DNA of 64,000 nucleotides. Origin: JALZKA01 sp963725035 (lineage in GTDB: Bacteria > Actinomycetota > Thermoleophilia > Solirubrobacterales > 70-9). Below, one piece after another: positions 1 through 8,892 of the stretch. The notes under the pieces were generated by a model. That model was not told where the DNA came from, did not search any database, and was given only the letters and a program-made list of their open reading frames with translations. Numbering within the stretch: the stretch's first letter is position 1; every line of letters begins with the position of its first letter. The stretch lies in the NCBI GenBank assembly GCA_963725035.1, contig CAVRWX010000002.1, forward strand, positions 1-64,000, given 5' to 3'. Position numbers and translations under genes: made by a program.

Positions 1-51
1 CCCCTGGACCTCAGCGGAATCGACCTGGCGCGCACGCGCATGGGCCTCTGA
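1..51 (+). CDS. 3' end of a gene cut by the window edge
   Basis: Frame 1 is open from the first base and ends in TGA at 49-51, encoding the last 16 residues of a protein (ending ARTRMGL). Codon use is GC-rich at third positions as in the real genes here. The stretch is too short to identify a product. It runs toward the convergent gene ending at 78, a normal spacing for a gene end. Confidence 0.4.
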   Translation, partial: PLDLSGIDLARTRMGL

Positions 52-77
52 CCTCTCCCTTCCCGGCAATGCGTCCG

Positions 78-665
78 TCACGGCTGAGGCGTGCCGCTTT
101 CGACGGGCGACGGTTCGATTTCCATCACCTGCGGCTCACGGGGCGTCCGCCGGAGAACCCGCCTTGCGAAGCGCTCGGCGAGCTCGTCTGCCGTGACCGT
201 CCGCTTCCTGGCTTCATCGGCGACGACGCCCGTAAGGCCGACGGTGGCGTCGGCGATCGCGTTGATGACCTCGGGACTGTTCGCGATACCGTCGACCAGC
301 CGCCAGAGTTCATCGCTGTCGAGCACTTGGTCGACCATGCGTTTGAGGCGCTCCGAAGCGAGCGCGTCGGTGATGACCCGATCAAGCGCCGCATCAATTT
401 CTGCCCGGGCCCTTGCGAGGTCGCGGCGCCCCTCGGCGTCCAGGCTCTCGACAAGCGCCCGGGTGTCGGCGCGGAGAGTTTCGCCGGGGGCCGTGGCGAG
501 GCCGCCGCGGACGGCGGCGGCTGCTGGTCGCGCCGCCGCACGCGCGACTGCTGTCGCGCCGAGCATGGCCGACGCCATCACCCGCGCGCTCAGTCCCGCC
601 GCGCCGATCAGCGCGTTGCCGGCGGTCGGGGTTTGGCCTGGGGTGTTGGGTTCGCTCGTGCTCAT
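78..665 (-). CDS. hypothetical helical protein
   Basis: This is a 195-residue protein beginning MSTSEPNTPG; the open frame extends further upstream but would then overlap the divergent gene at 768, so the ATG at 665 is chosen. Residues 20-55 are rich in Ala, Gly and Val and might form one weak membrane-associated helix. The middle is charged and strongly helical (LVESLDAEGRRDLARARAE), and the C-terminus is Arg-rich. I recognise no family and assign no function. It is divergent from the PLDc_N/SHOCT gene. Confidence 0.7.
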   Translation of the reverse strand: MSTSEPNTPGQTPTAGNALIGAAGLSARVMASAMLGATAVARAAARPAAAAVRGGLATAPGETLRADTRALVESLDAEGRRDLARARAEIDAALDRVITDALASERLKRMVDQVLDSDELWRLVDGIANSPEVINAIADATVGLTGVVADEARKRTVTADELAERFARRVLRRTPREPQVMEIEPSPVESGTPQP

Positions 666-767
666 CGCTCCGACATAGTCGCACGCAGAGACACAAAACC
701 GCAAAACCATTTCTCCTGGCTGCCTGTAGGGTGGTCGAACAACCCCTGCCAACGAACGGAGTCCCCA

Positions 768-1172
768 ATGCTTTTCGCCGTTGATAACAACTACCCCCTG
801 CTCGAGGTCATCTGGACGATCATCGTCTTCTTCTCGTGGGTGATCTGGATCTGGATCGTCATCTCGGTCCTGAGCGACCTCTTTCGCCGTCATGACATCG
901 GTGGCGGGGGCAAGGCCCTTTGGGTCATCGGCGTGATCTTGCTCCCGTTCATAGGCGTCCTGGCCTACCTGATCAGCCAGGGCCAGCCAATGGCCGAGCG
1001 CAACATGGAGCGCGCGGCAGCGCAACAGCAGGCGATGGAGAATCACATCCGCGACGTCGCGGGCAGCGGCGGCGGCGCCGCCAGCGAGATCTCAAACGCC
1101 AAGGCGCTCCTCGAGAGCGGCGACATCACGCAGGAGGAGTTCGACGCCATCAAGCGCAAGGCGCTGGCTTAG
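768..1172 (+). CDS. PLDc_N membrane protein with C-terminal SHOCT domain
   Basis: The 134-residue protein has two membrane helices (about residues 10-35 and 45-65) separated by a basic loop with FRRHD. That is the pattern of the phospholipase D-nuclease N-terminal (PLDc_N) family; no catalytic HKD motif follows. It ends in a SHOCT domain (AKALLESGDITQEEFDAIKR). The ATG at 768 has a GGAG ribosome site, and a -10-like TAGGGT lies at 727-732. SHOCT tails are thought to mediate protein contacts. Role: small envelope protein of unknown function; a 65-residue relative without SHOCT lies at 37820. Confidence 0.85.
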   Translation: MLFAVDNNYPLLEVIWTIIVFFSWVIWIWIVISVLSDLFRRHDIGGGGKALWVIGVILLPFIGVLAYLISQGQPMAERNMERAAAQQQAMENHIRDVAGSGGGAASEISNAKALLESGDITQEEFDAIKRKALA

Positions 1173-1212
1173 AGCCTTCCCTACCTACGAGTAGGATCGG
1201 GGGGAGGCGCAT

Positions 1213-3510
1213 ATGGCGGCCGCCGCGACCACGCCACCCCACCGCGGAACCGCGGTCCTACCCGGTGAGGGAAGACCGGCGCGCCTTGGCCTGGTGCGCC
1301 GCGACCGCCTGATCTCGCGCCTGGCCGGGCAAAGGCATGTGCCCGTGCTGATGCTGGTCGCCCCCGCCGGCTACGGGAAGTCGACCATCCTCGCCGACTG
1401 GACCGAGCAGGACGAGCGTCCGTCTGCCTGGCTTGCGCTTGACGAGCGCCATAACGACCCAGCGCTCCTGCTCGGGGCGATCGCCGCGCTCCTGGATGAG
1501 ATCGAGCCGATCGGCGACGAGGTCTTCGCGCCCATCGCGACGCCCCGGAGCGGAGTGTCGAGCGTGGTCGTGCCGCGCTTGCGCGATGCACTCGAGGGCC
1601 GCCGCCAGCCGTTCATCCTGGTGCTTGACGACCTCCACCTCGTCGAGAACCCAGAGTGCTTAGAACCGCTGGTCGAGGTTGCCCAATCGATCCCGGCGGG
1701 CTCGCAGATCGCGTTCGCCAGCCGGACCGAGCCGAAGCTGCCACTCGGGCGCATGCGGGCGGACCGCCTGCTCACGGAGATTGATGCTCGCGATCTCGAG
1801 ATGGACGCGGCCGAGGCGGCGCAGACACTCGCCGCTTGCGGGCTCGAGCTTCGGCCCGACGCCGTGAAGAGACTGGTCGAGCGCACCGAGGGCTGGCCGG
1901 TGGGGCTCTACCTGGCGGGGCTCTCGCTATCCCGGAAGTCCAGAGTCGATGCCGCAATCGCCGACTTTCATGGTGACGACCGGCTCGTCGCGGACTACGT
2001 GAGGGATGAGTTCCTTGCCGGGCTCGACGCGGACACGCTGAACTTCCTCGTCCGCACGTCGGTCCTGGACCGGCTATCCGGCGATGTCTGCGACGCGGTC
2101 TTGGAGCGGACCAGGTCCGCCGATGTGCTGAGACGGCTCGTTCGCTCGAACCTCCTGATCATCCCCCTCGACCGGCGCGATCAGGTCTATCGACACCATT
2201 CGATGCTCCGGGAGATGCTGCGGTCCGAACTGGGCCGGCTCGACGCCGCGGTCGAGTCGGGACTCCACGCCCGCGCAAGCGAGTGGTTCCGCGGCCGGGG
2301 CGACATCGATCGAGCTGTGCCTCATGCAATCGAATCGGGCGATCGCGAGTTGGCCGCGAGCCTGATCTGGGGCAACGCGCCCGCCTACGTATCCAGCGGG
2401 CGTCACGCAACGGTCCGTGGGTGGCTGGCCAATTTCTCGGAGGAGCAGCTGGCCACTTCGCCAGAGCTCTGCCTTGCGCGCGCCACGGTCCCCCTCGCCG
2501 AGGGCAACGGCAGCGAGGTGGAACGGTGGACCGGGATCGCCCTCGACCAGCTGGGGGCCGCAGATGCTCCAGGCGACGAGGTGGTGGCTGCGGCGGCTCG
2601 CATCATCCGCGCCTCCGGCGCCGCACGCGACGGCGCAGTGAGGATGAGGGAAGACGTCCAGGCGGGGCTCGAGTTCCTGGGGACCGACAGCCCCTGGCGC
2701 CCCCTCTGCCACCTGATCGATGGCGTGTCCCGTCACCTTTGCGCGGACCGCGAGGGGGCTCAGCGGCCACTGGAGGATGGCGCCCGTGCCGCCGCGTCAG
2801 GGACGCCCTCAATTGAGACTCTCTGCCGAGCGCAGCTCTCCCTGCTCGCGATCGACGAGGGCGATATGGGCGAGGCCGAGCGTCAGTCCCTGATCGCCCT
2901 TTCGCAGGTCGACCACTACGGGCTCTCAGACCATCCAACGCAGGCGCTGGTCTACGCGGTCTCGACGCTGATCCGCGCACGCCGTGGCCGCGCGGACGCT
3001 GCCATGGCCGACGCCAAGATCGCCGTCAGGCTTCAGTCCGGGCTTCACGAGATGACCCCGTGGTACGAGGCCGAGACGCACATCACCCTCGCCCGCGCGC
3101 TGCTCCAGCTCGACGACGGGGTCGCCGCAAGATCGCATCTCGGGTCGGCTGGCCGCTATCTGCGAAAGGTTGACGACGCGACGGTCTTGCGCGAGTGGCT
3201 CGATGCGGCTTGGGCGGAAGCGGAGACGGCCGATTCAGTGGTCGGAAGATGGCCCCTCACGCCGGCTGAACTCAAGCTCCTCCACATGCTCCCGACTCAC
3301 TTCAGCTTCCGCCAGATCGCTGACCGGAGCTTCGTCTCCCAGAACACCGTAAAGACGCAGGCGCAGTCGGTGTACCGCAAGCTCGGCGTGTCCTCGCGCG
3401 CCGAGGCTGTCGCCTGCGCACGGGCAGCCGGCCTCCTGGACGCGGAATCTGAAGATTCACCCGAGCCGGGTGATGCGACGCCTGTGAACGGCGTAGGCTC
3501 GCCCGAATGA
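1213..3510 (+). CDS. MalT-like LuxR-family ATP-dependent transcriptional regulator
   Basis: This 765-residue protein has an N-terminal STAND-type NTPase domain with a Walker A at residues 50-58 (APAGYGKST) and a Walker B near 134-140 (ILVLDDLH). A long helical TPR-like region follows, then a C-terminal LuxR/NarL helix-turn-helix at about 680-742 (FVSQNTVKTQ, YRKLGVSSRAEAV). Proteins of the MalT class bind ATP plus an inducer and activate transcription. It has a strong GGGGGGAGG ribosome site and a -10-like TAGGAT at 1192-1197. Its stop overlaps the start of the AI-2E permease gene, and a 17-bp palindromic promoter element lies in its last codons. It is the best candidate regulator for the motif regulon described in the findings. 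Confidence 0.92.
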   Translation: MAAAATTPPHRGTAVLPGEGRPARLGLVRRDRLISRLAGQRHVPVLMLVAPAGYGKSTILADWTEQDERPSAWLALDERHNDPALLLGAIAALLDEIEPIGDEVFAPIATPRSGVSSVVVPRLRDALEGRRQPFILVLDDLHLVENPECLEPLVEVAQSIPAGSQIAFASRTEPKLPLGRMRADRLLTEIDARDLEMDAAEAAQTLAACGLELRPDAVKRLVERTEGWPVGLYLAGLSLSRKSRVDAAIADFHGDDRLVADYVRDEFLAGLDADTLNFLVRTSVLDRLSGDVCDAVLERTRSADVLRRLVRSNLLIIPLDRRDQVYRHHSMLREMLRSELGRLDAAVESGLHARASEWFRGRGDIDRAVPHAIESGDRELAASLIWGNAPAYVSSGRHATVRGWLANFSEEQLATSPELCLARATVPLAEGNGSEVERWTGIALDQLGAADAPGDEVVAAAARIIRASGAARDGAVRMREDVQAGLEFLGTDSPWRPLCHLIDGVSRHLCADREGAQRPLEDGARAAASGTPSIETLCRAQLSLLAIDEGDMGEAERQSLIALSQVDHYGLSDHPTQALVYAVSTLIRARRGRADAAMADAKIAVRLQSGLHEMTPWYEAETHITLARALLQLDDGVAARSHLGSAGRYLRKVDDATVLREWLDAAWAEAETADSVVGRWPLTPAELKLLHMLPTHFSFRQIADRSFVSQNTVKTQAQSVYRKLGVSSRAEAVACARAAGLLDAESEDSPEPGDATPVNGVGSPE
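3456..3499 (+). promoter_or_regulatory. palindromic promoter element for the AI-2E gene (site 1)
   Basis: The 17-bp inverted repeat TCACCC-GAGCC-GGGTGA is at 3457-3473 and is followed by TG. A -10 hexamer TAGGCT is at 3494-3499, 7 nt before the ATG at 3507. The element lies inside the 3' end of the LuxR gene, so the permease gene can be transcribed on its own as a leaderless mRNA. Confidence 0.7.
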
Positions 3511-4703
3511 GGATCAGGGGACGGGTAAGGCAGCAGCAGGAGCAGGACGCCGAGCCTGCTGTCGAGGGCGACTACGTCGAGATCGATGCAAGTGCGCTCA
3601 CGGGCGTTTTCGCCGCTCCCCGCTGGCTCCGGGACGTCGGCCTCACATCCTGGCTCCTCGTGGGCTTCGCGCTGCTCGTCGTCGGCCTCGTATGGCTGGC
3701 CACGCTGACGCAGACGATCGTCGCGCCGGTCATCACGGCGGCAGTCATCGCGGCGGTTGCCTCACCCGTGGTGGCCTGGCTGCACCATCGTCGCATCCCG
3801 CGGCCAATTGGCGCGATCCTGATCATGACCGGCCTGACGGCGGTGGGCGTCGGGCTGTTCCTGATGGTGGTCGGGGGCATAACCTCCGAGGCGAGCGACA
3901 TCGAGGACCAGCTCGACGACGCCCGGAGCACGATTCAGGGCTGGCTCGAAGACGTGGGGATCGAGCCGTCGACCGCTGCGGAAGCGGACCGAAACGCGAG
4001 CGCATCGGTCAGCGATTCTTTTGCGCAGCTGAAGGACGGCATTGCCAGCGGCATCAGCGCCCTGTCCGGGCTAGCCTTCTTCCTCGCGCTGACCATCCTC
4101 AGCCTGTTCTTTCTCCTCAGTGACGGACCCAAGATCCGCCACTGGGCAGAAGGCCACTTTGGCGTGCCTCGACCGATCGCGCATGTAGTGAGTCAGCGCA
4201 CGCTTGGCGCGTTGCGGGGATATTTCCTCGGGGTCACGATTATCGCCGCTTTCAATGCGGCGGTCGTGACGCTGGGCGCCATCATCCTTGGCGTTCCGCT
4301 GGTCGGCACGATCGCGGCCGTCACTTTCGTCGGCGGATACATCCCATACCTGGGCGCCTGGACCGCGGCGACGTTCTCGGTGCTGCTGGCACTGGGCGGG
4401 GCGGGGCCGGAGGCGGCGGGCGGGATGGTCATCGTGCAACTCCTGGCCAACGGAATCCTCCAGCAACTGGTGCAGCCGTTCGCCATGGGCGCCGCGCTCG
4501 GCATCCATCCGCTCGCGGTGCTCGTGGTGACCATCGCCGGGGGCGCCCTCTTCGGCGCGGCGGGCCTTATCCTGGCAGCGCCGCTCGTGTCAGCCACCGT
4601 ACGCATCTCGGAGGATCTTCGCCACTCGCGTGAAGCCGAGACTGACAATGAGGACAAAACCACCTCCAAGGAGGAGATCCCGGATGACGACACCGACCCC
4701 TAG
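3507..4703 (+). CDS. AI-2E family transporter (permease)
   Basis: This 398-residue polytopic membrane protein has about eight helices. A short hydrophilic head (VEIDASALTGVFAAPRWLRD) precedes paired helices at residues 48-125, a periplasmic-type loop, and a C-terminal set from about 180 to 375 with PYLGAW and GAALGIHPLAVLV, typical of the AI-2E/UPF0118 family. The family moves small molecules or ions; true AI-2 export is proven for few members. The ATG overlaps the upstream stop by 4 nt. A truncated paralogue of its first 50 residues is encoded at 33967-34137. Confidence 0.9.
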   Translation: MRIRGRVRQQQEQDAEPAVEGDYVEIDASALTGVFAAPRWLRDVGLTSWLLVGFALLVVGLVWLATLTQTIVAPVITAAVIAAVASPVVAWLHHRRIPRPIGAILIMTGLTAVGVGLFLMVVGGITSEASDIEDQLDDARSTIQGWLEDVGIEPSTAAEADRNASASVSDSFAQLKDGIASGISALSGLAFFLALTILSLFFLLSDGPKIRHWAEGHFGVPRPIAHVVSQRTLGALRGYFLGVTIIAAFNAAVVTLGAIILGVPLVGTIAAVTFVGGYIPYLGAWTAATFSVLLALGGAGPEAAGGMVIVQLLANGILQQLVQPFAMGAALGIHPLAVLVVTIAGGALFGAAGLILAAPLVSATVRISEDLRHSREAETDNEDKTTSKEEIPDDDTDP

Positions 4704-6042
4704 TGCCGAGCCCGTCAAGAAGCGGCGGACCCTGCCCATCATCCTGCTGATCTTGGCCACGATCGTCGCGATCGTGTCCGTGCTTGCGCTCTGGGCCAAG
4801 CGCCAGGCTCTCGAGACCAGCACATGGGTCGAGACGAGCACAGAGCTCCTCGAGGACAAGGCGATTCAGGACGCGCTCGCCGACTTCGTCGTCAACACGA
4901 TCTACGACAACGTCGACGTCCAGGCCGAGATCGCGAGCGCCCTGCCGCCGAACGCCGCCCTTTTGGCCGGACCCATCTCAGGCGGCCTGAGGCAAGTCGC
5001 GACCCGCGCCACCCAGGAAGCTCTCCAGCAGGAGAAGGTCCAGGCCCTCTGGGAGGACGCCAACCGCGTCGCGCATGAGCGCCTGCTCTTGCTGCTCGAG
5101 GACGAGGGGAAGTTTGTCTCGACCACGAACGGCGAGGTCACGCTCGATCTGACGCTGCTCGTCAGCGACGTTGCGGCCGGCATCGGCATCGGCGGCGACA
5201 TTGCTTCGAAGCTGCCCGAGGGCGCCGCCCACATCGAAATCTTGAAGTCGGACGAGCTCGGAATGGCCCAGACCGCGGTCGAGCTCCTGAAAACGCTTGC
5301 GTGGGTCCTGACGGCGCTCGCGCTCCTCCTCTATGCCGCCGCGATCTGGTCGGCCCGAGGGTGGCGCCGCGAGATGCTGCGCGCGGTCGGGTTCTCGTTT
5401 ATCGCGATCGGCGTGATCGACCTGTTCGCGCGGAACGCGGGCGGCGACGCCATCGTCGGCTCCCTGAGCGAGTCGTCGACCGCCGACACCGCGGTGCTCC
5501 ACGCATGGGAGATCGGGACTTCGCTCCTCAAGGACACTGCGGAGTCGCTGATCATTTACGGGATCGTGATGGTCTTCGCGGCTTGGCTGGCCGGACCGTC
5601 GAAGGTCTCGACCTCCATCCGCTACGCGCTCACGCCGTATCTGCGTCAGCCCAAGTACGCGTACGGGGTGCTTGCGGGAATCCTGATCGTGCTGTTCTGG
5701 TGGAACCCGGTGATCGCCACCGGACGCTTGGTGCCATCGCTCCTGCTGATCCTGTTCCTGGCGATCGGCATGGAGGCGCTCAGGCGCCAGATGATCCGGG
5801 AGTTCCCCGACCATGTCGCGACGGGGACGCCCGAGGGAGTCGCTCAGTCGCTGGCGGACCGGATGCGCGAGTCGCGGGAGCGGCGCGTGGCAGGGCGCGC
5901 CGCGCCGTCGGAGGCGGTTCCGGGCGCTTTGTCAGGCGCGAGCAGGGCGGAAGAGCTGGAGCGCACTGCGAAGCTGCACGAGTCCGGCGTCCTCACAAGC
6001 GAGGAATTCGCGGCCGAGAAGGCGCGCATCCTCTCCGGGTAG
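4684..6042 (+). CDS. membrane protein with C-terminal SHOCT domain
   Basis: The 452-residue protein starts at the ATG at 4684 behind an AAGGAGGAG ribosome site, overlapping the permease gene by 20 nt. One N-terminal helix (about residues 15-37) is followed by a roughly 160-residue extracytoplasmic-like region, two helices near 200-260, another helix near 295-320 and a pair near 340-375. It ends in a SHOCT segment (AKLHESGVLTSEEFAAEK). The large soluble loop has no known catalytic motif that I can see. Operon position behind the AI-2E permease suggests an accessory or stress-envelope role. Confidence 0.85.
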   Translation: MTTPTPSAEPVKKRRTLPIILLILATIVAIVSVLALWAKRQALETSTWVETSTELLEDKAIQDALADFVVNTIYDNVDVQAEIASALPPNAALLAGPISGGLRQVATRATQEALQQEKVQALWEDANRVAHERLLLLLEDEGKFVSTTNGEVTLDLTLLVSDVAAGIGIGGDIASKLPEGAAHIEILKSDELGMAQTAVELLKTLAWVLTALALLLYAAAIWSARGWRREMLRAVGFSFIAIGVIDLFARNAGGDAIVGSLSESSTADTAVLHAWEIGTSLLKDTAESLIIYGIVMVFAAWLAGPSKVSTSIRYALTPYLRQPKYAYGVLAGILIVLFWWNPVIATGRLVPSLLLILFLAIGMEALRRQMIREFPDHVATGTPEGVAQSLADRMRESRERRVAGRAAPSEAVPGALSGASRAEELERTAKLHESGVLTSEEFAAEKARILSG

Positions 6043-6048
6043 GGGCGG

Positions 6049-6663
6049 CTAGACCAGGTCCGAGATCGTAAGCACGACGAAGAGGCCGATCACACCTTCG
6101 CTCACGACCCACGAGTTGTTGTTCATCCAGTCCCTGGCTTTGGGAATGGCGGCCTGAGCGCGGTCGCCGAAGGCGACCAGCGAGAGCAGGGGGATCGCGA
6201 GGAGGAACAGCGTCAGGCCCACGAACAGCGCGCAGTGCCAGAAGGGCGAGCCGTCATTCGCGAGGGACTGGCCAACCGCAACCGAGGTCAGGATGTCGGT
6301 CGGGAAAATTCCCAGGAGCAGGAACCCGAGCTTGAACGAGAACTTGGCGTCCGCGTCCTGAAGCTTGCCCATCCATTTGGGGGGCTCGGATTCCGCGCGC
6401 TTGACATAGGTGTGGATCGCCGCAAGCACCAGTAGGACGAGGATCACGATGTAGACCGTGTCGCTCGACTCACCCTCGTCATTCAGGCCGTTGATGAGGA
6501 AGTAGGAGGCGCTGACGAACGCGGTGATCGAGAGGGCAGCCCCCGCGATGTAGGCGACGGAGTTGCGCCGCCAGCCCTCGCTCGTGGCCAAGAAGATCGC
6601 GCTCAGAATCTGAGGCCCGGCGATCATCACGAACGTCATCGGGAGGACCTTGGCGAGGTTCAT
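6049..6663 (-). CDS. GAP family (Sap/LysE-like) membrane protein
   Basis: The 204-residue, about six-helix membrane protein begins MNLAKVLPMTFVMIAGPQI, resembling the GAP (sulfolipid-1-addressing protein, Sap) family, which is related in fold to LysE-type exporters. Known members help move glycolipids in mycobacteria; the substrate here is unknown. A central GFLLLGIFPTDILTSVAVG segment is typical. It lies 14 nt downstream of the phosphodiesterase fusion gene and is probably co-transcribed with it. Confidence 0.8.
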   Translation of the reverse strand: MNLAKVLPMTFVMIAGPQILSAIFLATSEGWRRNSVAYIAGAALSITAFVSASYFLINGLNDEGESSDTVYIVILVLLVLAAIHTYVKRAESEPPKWMGKLQDADAKFSFKLGFLLLGIFPTDILTSVAVGQSLANDGSPFWHCALFVGLTLFLLAIPLLSLVAFGDRAQAAIPKARDWMNNNSWVVSEGVIGLFVVLTISDLV

Positions 6664-6677
6664 GCTTCAGCAGTCTT

Positions 6678-8783
6678 TCAGGTTGGTTCTCTGCGAGTGC
6701 CCTGGTTCTCGTAAGCCTCGTGGCCGAGATCGGAGAGCCAGCGCCGCATCAGCCGGTGCATCTCCTCTGCGCCGACGATCGGCTCGTCCGGCATCGCCCA
6801 GTTCGCCGGCGCGAGCGCGAAGGGGAACGACTGCTCGCCCCCCATGCCGCCGTGGGAGCCGACTAGCTCCTCGAAGGCGGCGACCTCGTCCGTGTCCTCC
6901 CAGTAGGTGCTGTTGACGACGATGTCGGGGCAATGCTCGAAGCTGTCCGTGCGGCGAACGTGGTGCGCCGCGTTGGGTCCGAACGGCGCAAGTGGATCCT
7001 CGCCTTCGACCGTGTCGTCCGAGAGGCGGCGGACTCCCCCCTCGCCCAGGACGATCGGTCCGTCCCGCTCCGAGCGCACCAGCGCAAAGCCGACCCCCGG
7101 GTGGTTGAGGAGCGCCGGCATCAGCGAGGGATAGAGCTCGTCGATGCGTTCCAAGGTGACCCGCCCCGGCTCGCGCGGGAAGGTGATCAGGCCAAGGCAA
7201 CCCGAGGCCATGACGGAGAGCTCGGGGGGTTGCGAGTCCTCCTCGGCCTGCCGCTCGCGCTCCTTGGTGCCGTGCTCGCCGAGCACGACCTCTCCCTCGT
7301 CGGTGTTCTTGCGGCTCACGGCGCGGGCCGCACGGCCGATCATGCCCTTGTCGCCGCTCGCCTCGGTCAGCGAGGCGCTGAGGTAGGAGAGCGACTCGTC
7401 GGAATGGGCGTCCTCGGCCTCGACATGCGCGGTCGCACAAACCTCTGAGACCATGTCCTCGAGGGACTTTCCGTAGCGGTTGAGGAACGTCGTGCCCTGG
7501 GACTGCCCGTGGTCGGAGAGCACGACGAGGTGGTACGGCCTCGCGGCGTCTTTGGCCGCGGCCTCGATGCGCGAAAGCTGGCGATCCAGACGGCGCAGAA
7601 CTGCGAGTGCGTCAACCCGCTCGACGCCCGAGTGGTGAGCGACCTCGTCGTAGGCCAGGAACGTCGTGTAGCCGACCGGCCGCCCCGCATAGAGGTCGCC
7701 GATCACGGCCGCGACCTGGAGGTCGCGCTGTATCACCGTTCCCCATGCCCGGACAAGCGCGTATGAAAAGGTGCGCTTGATCCGAGGGCGGATGTCGCGG
7801 CGGCGCTGCTGGGCGGCGTAGTAGAGCTCCTGGATGATGTCGCCGATGACGAGCACGAACGTGCGCGTGACGCTGTAGGGGTTCGAGAAGTAGGCGTAGT
7901 AGTCCTGGCCCAGGCGCCCCGGCCGCCCGCGATCGAGCACCGTGCTCATCGTCAGAAGCGTGTGTGGCGCGTCTCCGGAGAGGATGTTTGCCCGGCTCGC
8001 ACCGTCGGCGTGCAGGAGGCCTCGCCCATCCGAGTGGCGCCGCTCGATCTCGGCGGCGTCCTTCGGGTGGTTGGTGACAATCGCCCTGCCGTTCTCCTTC
8101 TCCCACCAGCGAAACGCCGGCATGTCCTCGTTGGAGCCGTGCAGGAGACCGGCCTGACACGCGCCGGTCTGGGAAGACCAGTCCGTCTCCCAATCGAATA
8201 GGCGATGCGTTCCGTCATGGACCCACCGTGCGAGCGTTGGTAGGTGGCCGTCGCGCAGCGCCCGCTGGATCACGTCATGGGCGAGCCCGTCGATCTCGAG
8301 GAAGTAGACGCCGGGCACGTCGAGATCCACGCCGTCCGATTGGCGCCGCGCTGCACGCTTCAGCACGTTGCGGTAGTAGAAGTCGTCGTCGTCGATTGCC
8401 AGGAGCGAAGTGGCGAGCGTGTTCGCGATGGTGACGCCGATTGCAACCGCAATCCCCGCAACCAGGTCGCGTACGTGCATCGAGGGCTCGATCTGCGCGA
8501 CCAGCAGGATCACCGCTCCGTTGAGGACCAAGACACCGAGGCCCAAGGTCAGAACGGTGAACGGCAGCGCGATGCGGATGAGGAGCGGCCAGACCAGCGC
8601 GTTGACGAGGCCGATCAGCGCGGCCGACAGGATTGCCGTCCCGTCGCCCTCGATTTCGAACCCGGGAAGGATCGCGTTCATGAGGTGAAGCGCGGCGGCC
8701 GTCGCGAGCAGGACTACGACGATTCTGGCCACCGAGCGAAAGCCGCCGGCACGCCGACCTTGGCTGTTTTCCCCGTTCGTCAT
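6678..8783 (-). CDS. fusion of 4-TM holin-like domain and alkaline-phosphatase-superfamily phosphodiesterase
   Basis: The 701-residue protein has four membrane helices at residues 18-130 resembling the actinobacterial 4-TM phage-holin family (PF04020-like). A large soluble domain of the alkaline phosphatase/type I phosphodiesterase superfamily follows from about residue 155. Metal and catalytic positions are recognisable: LEIDGLAHD, SSQTGACQAG (Thr as likely nucleophile), DEVAHHSG, LSDHGQSQG and GSHGGMGG. The likely role is hydrolysis of a phosphodiester at the membrane, substrate unknown. The start is ATG at 8783; it is divergent from the CMD-like gene at 8893. Confidence 0.88.
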   Translation of the reverse strand: MTNGENSQGRRAGGFRSVARIVVVLLATAAALHLMNAILPGFEIEGDGTAILSAALIGLVNALVWPLLIRIALPFTVLTLGLGVLVLNGAVILLVAQIEPSMHVRDLVAGIAVAIGVTIANTLATSLLAIDDDDFYYRNVLKRAARRQSDGVDLDVPGVYFLEIDGLAHDVIQRALRDGHLPTLARWVHDGTHRLFDWETDWSSQTGACQAGLLHGSNEDMPAFRWWEKENGRAIVTNHPKDAAEIERRHSDGRGLLHADGASRANILSGDAPHTLLTMSTVLDRGRPGRLGQDYYAYFSNPYSVTRTFVLVIGDIIQELYYAAQQRRRDIRPRIKRTFSYALVRAWGTVIQRDLQVAAVIGDLYAGRPVGYTTFLAYDEVAHHSGVERVDALAVLRRLDRQLSRIEAAAKDAARPYHLVVLSDHGQSQGTTFLNRYGKSLEDMVSEVCATAHVEAEDAHSDESLSYLSASLTEASGDKGMIGRAARAVSRKNTDEGEVVLGEHGTKERERQAEEDSQPPELSVMASGCLGLITFPREPGRVTLERIDELYPSLMPALLNHPGVGFALVRSERDGPIVLGEGGVRRLSDDTVEGEDPLAPFGPNAAHHVRRTDSFEHCPDIVVNSTYWEDTDEVAAFEELVGSHGGMGGEQSFPFALAPANWAMPDEPIVGAEEMHRLMRRWLSDLGHEAYENQGTRREPT

Positions 8784-8840
8784 CGCGTCATCGTAGGTTC
8801 AAGCCCCTGATCCGTGCGGTCATCCCCTGATGAGGATGAA

Positions 8841-8886
8841 ATCACCCGGTTGGGGCGATGACCACCAGGCGGCGCGAACGTACCGT
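8841..8886 (+). promoter_or_regulatory. palindromic promoter element for the CMD-like gene (site 2)
   Basis: The repeat TCACCC-GGTTG-GGGCGA is at 8842-8858 followed by TG, then 20 bp, then a -10 TACCGT at 8881-8886. The ATG at 8893 is 6 nt after the -10 box, so the transcript is probably leaderless. Confidence 0.7.
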
Positions 8887-8892
8887 TTGCCC

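Noticed and set aside
69..770. Long plus-strand open frame ahead of the PLDc_N gene
   Set aside because: It is antisense to the gene at 78-665 and Arg/Gly-biased; only the part from ATG 768 looks coding.
8819..8840. A second inverted repeat (TCATCC ... GGATGA) before the phosphodiesterase gene
   Set aside because: The spacer is 8 bp instead of 5 and the nearest -10 (TACGAT) is 25 bp after GATG; it does not fit the regulon layout.
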